From positions 66,204,001 to 66,268,000 of the forward strand of contig CM065817.1 in assembly GCA_033398695.1 (NCBI GenBank): DNA of 64,000 nt, given 5' to 3'. Of the stretch, positions 33,886 to 43,366 are shown in pieces. The notes under the pieces are model-generated. The model did not search any database and was not told the DNA's origin. It worked only from the letters and a program-made list of their open reading frames with translations. The stretch's first letter is position 1. Each line of letters begins with the position of its first letter. The position numbers and the translations under genes were made by a program. This stretch comes from Orobanche coerulescens. Lineage: Eukaryota; Streptophyta; Magnoliopsida; Lamiales; Orobanchaceae.

Positions 33886-34893
33886 GGTCGTGGTCGTAAC
33901 TGTGGTGCCGATGACCACGGGGATCAGATGCGGAACCGAGGGAATATTGCCGGGAATGATATTAATATTGGTATTGCTACTATACTACAATAAGTAGCAA
34001 CACAAATGACTCATTTGACCCAAGTGGTTCAACGCAACACTGACGCGACTCAGAACGTCGGTGTAAATCAATGGCTTCGGGAAGTAATTCGTATGAATCC
34101 ACCTCGATTCGCCGGTGTTGCGGATACGTTGGGCTGGGATGGTTGGCTTTTACAGTTGGGAAATATATTCGAGGCTGTCGATTGTCCTGAAGAGCGGAAG
34201 GTACCTATTACTCAGTACCTTCTTGACAAAGATGCCGCTAATTGGTGGGAAGCTGTTAAACCTCATGATCGTGATGTCACGTGGGCGGAGTTTCAGGCAT
34301 TTATGGAAGCTGATTTCTATCCAAAACCGATTAGAGAGCAGAGGATTTGTGAATTTTATTTGGAAGAACCGCAAGATATATCGGTGTCACAGGCTATCAT
34401 CGACTATAGCAAACAACTCAGTTATATGCGAGATCGGCTGAGAACCGAGGAAGAGAGGATCCTTCACATTGACATACGGATGAAGCCGGAGATTCGCTTG
34501 TATATGTCGGGATTCGCTTGCACTTCATTGACGGACTATCAAGATCGAGCCTTAGACCGTGAACTAGCTTCATTATCTTCGGAGCGTGTGCCCGAGTCGA
34601 AGAAGCAGAGGAAGTCCGATGACCTTGTGGACAGTGCAGGAGTTGGTGTTTCTAGTTTGCAATGTCGTAGCCTTTCTGCTGTGAAGCTCTATCGCTCGAT
34701 GCGTGGGACTGAGAGTTCCAAGTCGTCTGCTTTGACTCCTGGTAAGGCCAGGAGGTGTTTTAACTGCAATATGTCGGGACATGTTTGTGCACATTGTCCT
34801 TTTCCGCCAGTAACGTGTTACAAGTTCGGGCTCGAGGGGCACCGGGTTCAGTTTTGCGAGTTGGTCACCGAACCTTCTGGGGCACGGACCTGA
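33886..34893 (+). pseudogene. gag: Element E gag (nearly intact)
   Basis: Open from 33886 to 34893 except for one TAA stop at 33991-33993; the frame after that stop has ATG 34006 (295 residues). The N-terminus begins abruptly at the D' border with Gly/Arg-rich sequence. The gag core shows FAGVADTLGWDGWL, NWWEAV, an F-Y-PKPIRE block and YMSGFACTSL, closely similar to the same blocks in element F gag. Two zinc knuckles follow: CFNCNMSGHVCAHC is complete; the second has Phe in place of its second Cys. Gag forms the particle and binds RNA. No pol follows. Confidence 0.88.
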
Positions 34894-35672
34894 GCATGGA
34901 TATCAGGACCGACTCTGAGGAGTCCCTTAGGGGCATGGTCTATCAGTTGTATGTTGTGTTATTTCCTTACTTTGTGTTTCGAAATTTTGGAGAATAACTT
35001 CTTTTATTCGAAGTGGATCGGATCTTAAACTTCTGCATTTTCGACCTTTGTAGGATCGTTTATGTTCGTTGACATTTTCTGAGCTTGTCCTGTCCTTTGC
35101 TTTTGTTGATCGAATGAGTGTGGTATTGTTTCAGAATAATTTGTTTGTCGTTGTGACTTTTCAATTGCTATTCCATCTCTTATGGATCTTATGTGGATGC
35201 ACATCTTGTTATTTTCACCGAATTATATATTGTCTCGAGTCGAGATGTGAACTTTGGGGTTGTTGTTTGAATTTTATTGTTCGTCGTGATTCAAACATGA
35301 TTGTTCGATTGCTATTGTCTCGATCGTTGTGGCTCGATCTTTTGATTGTTGGGTCCTTGTTGATCTCGTTTCGTGATTGTTGAGCATTCAGACTCCTTCG
35401 TAATTTCCCTAAGTTCGGGAAATTAGTCTCGTTTTCGATCTTCCAACCCTTGGGCTGTGGAATTCCCTATTGTTTAGCGATTAGCTCGCATTTTGATTGA
35501 TGTACTGTTGGGTTGGTCAATCGATTGATTTTCATTCGTTGTGTTTTGTAATTATTCGGGTGTAGCAATTTGGATGGTAGCAGCTACGTGCTGAATGTGA
35601 GTCGTTTCAGGTTTTCGGAAATGGATATCGTGTGTTGTCTGAGTTTGTTTTGGGTTGTTCGTTCTATCTTTC
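34894..35672 (+). other. Element E non-coding region between gag and polypurine tract
   Basis: About 780 bp, T-rich, without recognised motifs. Part of it (34995-35184) matches 63810-64000 at the right edge of the window. Frames of about 100 codons (35069-35383, 35570-35869) have no known motif, so I do not call genes. Confidence 0.6.
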
Positions 35673-35710
35673 AAGTTTCGAGGACGAAACTTCTTTTAAG
35701 AGGGGTTGAA
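35673..35710 (+). promoter_or_regulatory. Pre-PPT hairpin and polypurine tract of element E
   Basis: AAGTTTCG and CGAAACTT (35673-35692) with a 4-nt loop, then AAGAGGGGTTGAA up to the LTR start. Confidence 0.78.
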
Positions 35711-35918
35711 TGTAATACCCGAGATTTTCATTCCGGTTTCGTTGAATTTTTTTTTGTCGAACGGACTGTTGTCGTCCGCGTCTTTGGAATCGAATGCTTG
35801 TATTGTGATACGTTGAGTTTCGTAGTCTATTCTTTATTGCTTTGGATCATAGCAGGTGCGTTCGTGTGATCGAGACGTCGAGTATCGAGCCGGATGGTCG
35901 GGTGTGGGCTGGAGTGAG

Positions 35919-36061
35919 TTACGGCCGTAAGGTCTGGCCGAATATGGCCGTAAGGCTTCCAGACACCTGGGCCTGGGTCACTTGATTACGGTCGTAAGGC
36001 CTATCCGGTTACGGCTGTAAGGCTTGTTACGGCCGCTAGGCGCTGGCCGGTTACAACCGTA
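35919..36061 (+). repeat. ACGGCCGT palindromes in LTR E, left part
   Basis: Cores, some degenerate, at 35921, 35944, 35988, 36011, 36029 and 36053: steps of 23, 44, 23, 18 and 24 bp. The array continues after element F. Confidence 0.75.
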
Positions 36062-36112
36062 AGGATTCGGCAGATTTCGACCAGTGGACTGGGATGCTCG
36101 GTTAAGGCTATG

Positions 36113-36117
36113 CCGAT
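36113..36117. repeat. Target duplication of element F, left copy (CCGAT)
   Basis: CCGAT directly before the F LTR; the identical CCGAT is at 45594-45598. Perfect 5-bp duplication. Confidence 0.92.
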
Positions 36118-37026
36118 TGTAACACCCCCGATATATTCAGGAATATTACAGTGACGTAAATCCTTTACATAAGAATTTACAAGGCTGAAGAACAAAAAGG
36201 ACACTAACAAATACCAACGTATGAAAATAACAGAAATAAGGTACAACAGCTTCGACTAATACCAAAATACGAATGTTCAATGGAAAAGTATTAATACATC
36301 ACCAAATTCAAATTCATCATAAACGACTACGCACTCGAGTACTTATTAAAAACGATACAAACAATGCATAAATAAACCGGCCGAACATCACTCTGCACCC
36401 TCGTCGTCATGCAACTCCAGTGGTTGTTTCCCCGCTCTCCTGGATCCTGAACATAAACAAAATGTTCACCCCCGAAGGGGTTAGCACAACGATGCTAGTA
36501 CAAGTACAATAATCACACAGCAGTGATATAATCAACAATCATAACAAGTTTCTCCAACGAGAAATAACAACCACACATATTACATCGTAATGGGTCTCAA
36601 CATACTGATGGTATTCCGATGATCCAGCGCACACAACTATAGCTTCCCATGATGATCCCATCAGACCAACGCATGGTGGAACTACGTGTCTAACGATCTA
36701 GCGCACACAACTATTGATTCCCATGATGATTCCCGTCGGATCAACGCATGGTGGACATTTAATCACAACACATATACACAATACAATCACAACATAACTG
36801 TCATAATATAAACAATTCTAATTAGAGTACTTACCTCGGTTCGTTGACAAGAATAAAACTTCCACGAATATCAAAATACTCGAAGGTCGTCCCCTTCGAT
36901 CAATCGCATTGCTAAGCTCAAACCTTAACAAAAGAAATAATATAGAATTCATATCAAGTCGAACGAACATCTAACAATCCAAAATTACGGTAGGAAGTTC
37001 TTAAAATGAAATCTGTCTGACTTGCT

Positions 37027-37242
37027 TAACGCACGCTACGCATCCTATATAGCATACGTTAAGGCTACTCATTAGCATACGCAATTACATGCAGCCTAGC
37101 GTACGCTAACCATGCACGGTCAGTACCTCACTGATCAACCGACTGACTCACCTGATGACTTAACGCACGCTAAGTTTCAATCGTAGCGTACGCTAAATAT
37201 GCCCGATAGTGTACGTTAATTCACATAGCTTAGCGCACGCTA
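37027..37242 (-). repeat. Two palindrome quartets in the downstream half of F 3' LTR
   Basis: 12-mers such as TAACGCACGCTA and TAGCGTACGCTA start at 37027, 37050, 37073, 37097 and at 37161, 37184, 37207, 37231: steps 23, 23, 24, then 64, then 23, 23, 24. Group-to-group distance is 134 bp, the same as in LTR G. On the element's strand this lies downstream of the TATA-like box. Confidence 0.9.
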
Positions 37243-38076
37243 AGCGTGCATGGCAGTTCACTATAGGGCAGCAGACTAGTTCTAACGGTAATGAAATTTA
37301 CGACCTCCTCAGTGATTAACGTGTGATATCCGTCTACATGTCATATTCATAAACTTATGAATGATCTTATGGATTCAATCATCTTTGAGTTTCAAGGAAA
37401 AGAATATCATCACAACTCTTATATTCAACCTCGATTATCATTCTCATGCGAAGTTTGGTGATCTCCGGTTGGTGCACTAGATTCTATTATCATTATTCAC
37501 ATTTAGACTTCATCTTGAAGGTGAACTAACAATTCCAACTTATACGAAAGGATACTTCCTAAGATGATTTATTTCCTTAAGTTCTTATAACCAAAAGTGA
37601 TATCACCTCCAATTTTATGATCAATATGACAACATAAATCATACGGATAATCAACCTCAGAATGTTCCTCTCATCATTTGACGTACTAAGATTCCAACTA
37701 TGAGGTTCCAATGACAATATCATAAGCATAAACATTCCAATCTTCTAAATATGATGTTTGTCGAATAATTCACCAATGGAACTCAATATCTTGCTAGCAT
37801 GATCATCTTATTCTTCAGAACACGAATCTAAAGTTGGAGATAGAATTAACATACCTTTAATGAAGAAATCATTGATCCAAAAAGGTAGAATCCATCTTCG
37901 GTTGCTTGAGTGTCACTTCAAAGTGAGTTCTTCTTCAATGATCAAGTGTAAGCACTCTTTAATAGTTAATGATCAAGTAAGGCGGATTTGTATGTGTTTA
38001 AGGAGTAGGAAAAGCTTTCTGGACTTCCAAGGAACAAAGACAATGAAGGGAAATAAGTAGAAATGGAGTGTCGTCC

Positions 38077-38084
38077 TTTAAATA
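38077..38084 (-). promoter_or_regulatory. TATA-like box in F 3' LTR
   Basis: Minus-strand TATTTAAA, 22 bp after the palindrome pair at 38107-38142; conserved at 45191-45198 in the other LTR. Confidence 0.5.
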
Positions 38085-38106
38085 AAGTTTTTGCATATTA
38101 GCTAAT

Positions 38107-38330
38107 TAGCGCACGCTACCATACAATTCTTAGAGCACGCTAATAAGCGTTGACTCCAAATCTGTCCAGGTTCGTCAGCGGGAATCTTATCTGGAGCCAT
38201 GTCCCGGCTAATGCATGTGCTAGCCGCGTAGCTCAATAATTGACTACCTAGCGCACGCAAATCCTACATTCGTAGCGTGCGCTAGTTGTAGCCGATAGCG
38301 CGCATTAAGCTAGATTTTTAGCGTGCGCTA
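38107..38330 (-). repeat. Upstream palindrome quartet and pair in F 3' LTR
   Basis: A quartet at 38249, 38273, 38296 and 38319 (steps 24, 23, 23) and a pair at 38107 and 38131 (24). On the element's strand the order is quartet, gap, pair, TATA, the same ending as in LTR G. Confidence 0.88.
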
Positions 38331-38485
38331 TCACGAGTTCGCATGAGAAATTTTGCATGATGATATATTTATGTACAAAGATACCAATGTGACAAATATC
38401 ATACTCCAATTATCGAGATCACAAATCCAAATAATACAGGGTTCGAATACAGATGAAATACACAATAATAAATCCGGATATTACA

Positions 38486-38522
38486 TACTCTCCTACTAAA
38501 AAGGAGTTTCGTCCCGAAACTC
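38486..38522 (-). promoter_or_regulatory. Pre-PPT hairpin and polypurine tract of element F
   Basis: Minus-strand GAGTTTCG and CGAAACTC (38522-38504) with a 3-nt loop. The pol stop codon TGA (38523-38521) overlaps the first stem base. The purine-rich AGTAGGAGAGTA lies next to the LTR. Confidence 0.8.
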
Positions 38523-39783
38523 AAGACGAAAATAACTCTGGATATCTGGACTTCATGCTATCTTCCATTTCCCAGGTGGCTTCTTCCACTCCATGGCGTG
38601 ACCATTGAACTTTGACTAAAACGATTGGTTTGTTCCTCAACTGCTTAACTCGACTCTCGAGTATCTTGACTGGTCTTTCTTCAAACGTTCCATCCTGAGC
38701 GACTTTGATCTCGCCGAAATCAATGACATGACTAGGATCCAGTATATATCTCCATAACTGGGATACGTGGAACACGTTATGAACATGGCTCAACGACGGC
38801 GGCAATGCCAATCTGTATGCCAACTCTCCAACTCTCTCAAGGATCTCGAATGGTCCGATATATCTCGGACTCAGCTTTCCCTTCCTTCCAAAACGAAAGA
38901 TTCCCCGAGTAGGAGAAACCTTTAAAAGTACGTGGTCTCCAGTACTGAACTCCAATGGGCGACGGCGTATGTCTGCGTAAGATTTCTGGCGACTCTGGGT
39001 GGTCAACAGCCTTTCACGAATCAAGGCTATCTTCTCTCGTGTCTGTACGATCAACTCTAGTTCTGTCCCGATCAAGTCTGATGAATCGTCCCAACATAGG
39101 GGCGATCTGCATCTCCTCCCGTATAATGCCTCAAATGGTGCCATCTTAATGGAAGCATGCCAACTATTGTTGTAGGTAAATTCAATCAACGGTAGATGAA
39201 CTTCCCAATCGTTTGACCAATCTAAGGCACAGGACCTTAGCATGTCTTCCACTGTTTGAATGGTCCTCTTGGATTTTCCGTCAGTCTGCGGGTGATAAGC
39301 TGTGCTGAAGTTCAATTCGGTCCCCAAGGCCTTATGAACTGCTTTCCAAAAGTTAGACACAAAACGTCCATCTCGATCAGAAATAGTGGTCTTAGGCGTA
39401 CCATGCAGTCGAACTATCTCTGAAATAAGTACTCGTTCCAACCTCTCTGGTCCCCACGTGTCCTTAATGCCTAGAAAATGAGCTGATTTGGTTAAACGAT
39501 CAACTATCACCCAAATCATGTTCATTCCTGTCTTGGTTCTCGGCATACTAGTGATAAAGTCCATCGATATGTCCTCCCACTTCCATTCAGGAATCGGGAG
39601 CGGCTTCAACATTCTGGCAGGTCGTTGATGCTCGATCTTAACCCGCTGACAAGTTAAGCATTTCGAAACATAGTCCGCTACATCTTTCTTCATGTTGCCC
39701 CACCAGAAATTCTGCTTCAAGTCCTTATATATCTTACTGGTGCCCGGGTGGATATAATAAGGCGAGCTGTGAGCTTCCTTCAT
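38521..39783 (-). pseudogene. pol: Element F integrase with chromodomain-type tail (open, catalytic Glu lost)
   Basis: 420-residue uninterrupted frame, part of the pol polyprotein (its first Met is not the true start). Zinc-binding KCLTCQRVK lies at residues 41-49. In the catalytic core Asp75 (SMDFIT) and Asp136 (ISDRDGRF) are present. The third acid of the D,D-35-E triad is Lys172 (GKSKRTIQT, codon 39270-39268), where the family has Glu. The GPFEILERVG and HNVFHVSQL blocks follow, and a C-terminal chromodomain-type segment runs from about residue 365 to 415. Integrase would insert the DNA copy; the Lys should abolish catalysis. A TAG stop (39792-39790) lies just upstream in the same frame. 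Confidence 0.92.
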
Positions 39784-40700
39784 AATCGTCTATTTCAGAG
39801 CATCGACATCGGGAATGTAGAGTCGGTTCTGAAATCTCAAAACTACATCATCATGAATTACGAATCCGGGGGCCTTCCTCTTGATCACTTCATCACATAA
39901 TCGAATCATTAAAGGATCATTTGCCTGCATAAATTTGATCTCTTCGGTTAATGATGAAGTTATTTCCATCACGCACAGTTGTCCTTGGACTCTTTGTAAC
40001 CACACTTCAATTCCTTCTCGAATCATCTCTCGTTGAAGGCTGAGTTGGGAGGTTAGAATCTCCAGCATCTGAATAGAAATAGGCTTGCGGCTAAGTGCAT
40101 CTGCCACTACATTCGCTTTGCCTAGATGATACAAAATCTCCAAGTCGTAGTCCTTAATCAACTCTAACCATCTTCTTTGCCACATGTTCAACTCTTTCTG
40201 ACTGAAGATGTATTTGAGACTCTTGTGATCCGTTAAGATCCGATGCTGAGTCCTGCATGTAATGCCTCCAGATTTTCAAAGCAAAACTATCACGCGCTTC
40301 TAAATCATGCATTGGGTAATTCACTTCATAAGGTTTCAACCGCCGTGATGCGTAAGCGATCACCTTATCGCTCGCATCAATACGCATCCGAGTCCTTGGT
40401 TCAAGCATCATCAGAACTATGAATCCTCCAGTCCCTTGTGGAAGTCTTAAAATCGGTCTGTCGTCAATCTCTTCATCAATTCATCAAAGCTTTTCCGACA
40501 CGATTCACTCTAATCAAACTTTGAGTTTTCTCGCAGGAGTCGAGTAAGTGGGCGGGAAATTCTAGAAAACCCTTCCACGAATCGACGATAATATCCAGCA
40601 AGTCCTAAGAAACTCCGGACTTCTTTCACATTATTTGGAGGCTTCCAATCCATAACTTCTTCGATCTTCTGAGGATCTACTCGGATTCCTTTAGTTGATA
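39784..40700 (-). pseudogene. pol: Element F RNase H and connection region
   Basis: Pieces in several frames. The tether block ([11 protein letters not shown] near 40715, [14 protein letters not shown] near 40615) runs to a stop at 40512-40510. The RNase H start lacks the usual first catalytic Asp segment, with a deletion around 40390. The [15 protein letters not shown] block is near 40310; a frameshift near 40250 follows, then [10 protein letters not shown] near 40100. Inactive. Confidence 0.85.
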
Positions 40701-41340
40701 CCACATGGCCGAGGAACATTACTTCCTTTAGCCAGAATTCACACTTAGAAGTTTGGCGTACAATTGCTCGCTTCTCAAAAGTTCTAATACAATCCGCAAA
40801 TGTTGTGCATGCTCTTCCGGGCTCTTAGAATACACCAGAATGTCATCAATGAACACGACCACAAATTTATCCAAATATTCCATGAACACTCGGTTCATCA
40901 ATTGCATGAATACAACAGGTGCATTAGTGAGACCAAACGGCATCACTACAAACTTATAGTGTCCGTAGCGAGTTCTGGATGCTGATTTCGGAACATCAGA
41001 TTCCTTAATCCTCAGCTGATGATATCATGATCTCAGATCGATTTTAGAAAATACTGTTGCTCCTTGTAACTGGTCAAACAAATCATCAATCCGTGGCAAC
41101 GGATACTTGTTCTTAATCGTCATCTTGTTCAGCTCTCGATAGTCAATACACAGTTGAAGCGATCCATCCTTCTTCCGGACAAAAAGAACTGGCGCTCCCC
41201 AAGGCGAAACGCTTGGTTGGATATAGCCTTTGTCCAGTAACTCCTCCACCGCTTTTCGCCATACATCTCAGTAGGTGCCATACAATACGGCGCCATAGAA
41301 ATTGGTGTAGCTCCGGGTTCTAGCTCAATGGTGAATTCTA
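40701..41340 (-). pseudogene. pol: Element F reverse transcriptase
   Basis: RT blocks on the minus strand: [17 protein letters not shown] near 41165, FSKIDLRS near 41045 followed by a TGA stop (41027-41025) where a Gly codon is expected, [12 protein letters not shown] near 40940, and the catalytic FIDD box intact at 40853-40842. Frameshifts lie near 41270 and 40745. Copies element RNA to DNA in functional relatives; broken here. Confidence 0.9.
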
Positions 41341-41900
41341 CATCCCGTCGTGGAGGTAGTCTAGGTAACTCGTCAAGAAATACATATGGAAATTCATTCA
41401 CAATAGGAATGGATGAAAGTTCCACAATTTCGTCTTTCTTCTTCATTGCATAGCACCAGTATCCGGTACAACCCTGTTTCAACAATTTTACAGTTTTCAT
41501 CGCCTTGATCAACTTTCCTAAGCTTCCTAGTTTCCATCCTTCAAACAGTATTTCGGAGCCATTGTCAGAGATCAGCGAGATATTCCTCCTTCGGTAGTTT
41601 ACAATAGCTCCATATCGATTAAGCCAAGCGTCTCCGAGTATCAGGTCGTCTCCTTGCATTTCTATTACAATCAGATTTGAGAGCCACTCTCTGCCTCCAA
41701 ATGATACAGGGAAATCTCTAGTTTCTAAGTTTCCAACAATCCTCTCTCCACACGGTAAACCAACAACATAAGGTTCACAGTAATGAAAACCAGAAATATT
41801 CAAACGATTTACACAAGATGAGGATATAAATGAATGCGTAGCTCCTGTATCGAATAAAACGCTAACTGGATGGGAAAGGATCTGAACAGTACCTGATGCG
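41341..41900 (-). pseudogene. pol: Element F protease
   Basis: Aspartic protease with LFDTGATHSF (catalytic Asp codon 41851-41849), then the LILGDAWL block near 41630. It is in a different frame from the end of gag, so a frameshift lies near 41880-41900. The frame continues open until RT. Confidence 0.88.
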
Positions 41901-43131
41901 GCAGCAGCATCCTGATCATCTGTTTATGTCCCCTTTCGGTCCCATTGTCCTCTGCCTCGTCCGCGGCCTTCTGAGGCATTTGAACACTTTGTTGCGTCTG
42001 TTGGATACTAGCTTCCTTCTGAACTGGCGGCGATGTACGGGTTCTATTAAACTTGGTGGCATCCTTGCAAAACGTCGCACGGTGCCCTTCTTTTCCGCAA
42101 TCAAAACATGTAACTGGAGTGCGCAAACAATCACGCCAAGGGTTGCCTGGGCAACCACAGTTAAAGCACCTCCTAGCTGTATCCGTCGTGGCTGACATTG
42201 TTCCGAAATTCTTTCTGCTCTTAGATGGGTGCGGAGGTTTCTTGAAAGAATGAAAAGATGACTGGGCCTTATGGGGCCCGCTGCTCTTGTGCTCTGTAAA
42301 AGTACCAGAGACTTTCTGCTTCTTGGACTCCGTAAACTTCTCCATTGCTGCTTCCTTGATTTCGTACGCCAACGCCTTATCCTGGTATTGACGGAGAGTG
42401 GTACATTCAAAACCGGACATGTACCTCTGGATTTCTGGTTTCATCCTCATATCAAAATGGATCATCATTTCTGCATCTGTTCTGACCAGATGTCGAACAA
42501 ATGCCAGCTGCTGGTTAAATGTCTTAATTGTCTGGGATACAGGTTCGTCTGACGGCTGAGCGGAGAAAATCTCCCGAACTTTGGCTTCCCTCACAGGACG
42601 AGGGCAGTACTGAGCTTCCATCATCAATTTAAATTCTGTCCAATCAGCATCATGATCTGCAGGTCGGATAGCTTCCCACCACTCGGATGCTCCCCCTATC
42701 AGAAAGTACTGAGCAATAGAGGCTCTCCTGTCGTCTGGGCAATTAATTCCAGCAAAAATTTTCTCCAATTCCTTCAACCAATGATCCCATGTGGGAGTCT
42801 CAGAAAAGCCGCCGAATTTAGATGGTTGCATCTTCGCCACCTCTTGTAACCATCGGTCACCTCGATTTCCCATGTCTGGGATCCCTTGCTGTCTCTCACC
42901 CTGCTGTAATCCCACCGCCACCTGCAGTCGGTCCACGACCTGGGCGAACTGAGTCATCTGATTCACCACTTGACGAAGGATTTCGGATACGGCTGGTTCC
43001 GGTTCATTATTAATAGATCTCTGTAGCTCGCCTGAGCTGTGGCTGGCCTGATTAGAAGGTGAAGTTTCTCTTTCGGCATTCCTTCGTCCGCGTCAACAAC
43101 CGCGACCACGTCCACGTCCGCCTCTCAACAT
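41809..43131 (-). pseudogene. gag: Element F gag
   Basis: Likely start ATG 43131-43129, opening the Arg/Gly-rich MLRGGRGRGRGC. A TGA stop follows at 43095-43093; its context fits a CGA-to-TGA change. The frame is then open to 41809, with the last 50 or so residues out of frame. The core has the FGGFSETPTWDHWL, EWWEAI and YMSGFECTTL blocks, close to element E gag. Zinc knuckles: CFNCGCPGNPWRDC has Asn instead of His; CFDCGKEGHRATFC is complete. Confidence 0.9.
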
Positions 43132-43349
43132 ACTGTAAGCATAAATACTCAATATGCAGGAAACAATATCGTTCTAATGTTCAAGTATAATGAAATACAA
43201 CATGTAAAGAACAAGATAGAGTTTAGGAACTTACAACCACCATTCGCATAAAGACGTAGGCAGTACAGTGATGTTATTCATGGCCGGTTACCTCAAAAGA
43301 CGTATATGACCCCTATTTTAACCCAATGGCCAAGATATCCATAATCTTA
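43132..43349 (-). other. Element F leader between primer site and gag
   Basis: About 220 bp of non-coding leader with no notable motif. Confidence 0.6.
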
Positions 43350-43361
43350 GCTCTGATACCA
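43350..43361 (-). promoter_or_regulatory. Element F primer binding site
   Basis: Minus-strand TGGTATCAGAGC, 5 bp after the LTR end; initiator methionine tRNA type. Confidence 0.88.
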
Positions 43362-43366
43362 TATTC

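Larger units (their letters stand above)
35711..36117 (+). repeat. Element E 3' LTR, left part
   Basis: Starts TGTAATACCCGAGATTTT. Interrupted by element F at the duplicated target CCGAT (36113-36117) and resumes at 45599. Confidence 0.88.
36118..38485 (-). repeat. Element F 3' LTR
   Basis: 2368 bp. Minus-strand start TGTAATATCCGG at 38485, end GGGGGTGTTACA at 36118. It contains palindrome groups at 38249-38330 and 38107-38142, a TATA-like box, and a second double quartet at 37027-37242. The C-run/G-run hairpin ACCCCCGAAGGGGTT is at 36468-36482. Confidence 0.92.

Noticed and set aside
34995..35869. Hydrophobic frames of 99-104 codons in the post-gag region of E, possible membrane (env-like) proteins
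   Set aside because: T-rich DNA gives Leu/Phe/Val-rich translations by composition; no conserved start, signal peptide or copy-to-copy conservation is seen.
4983..43361. tRNA gene matches at the primer binding sites
   Set aside because: Only 12-18 nt complementary to a tRNA 3' end follow each LTR; there is no cloverleaf.
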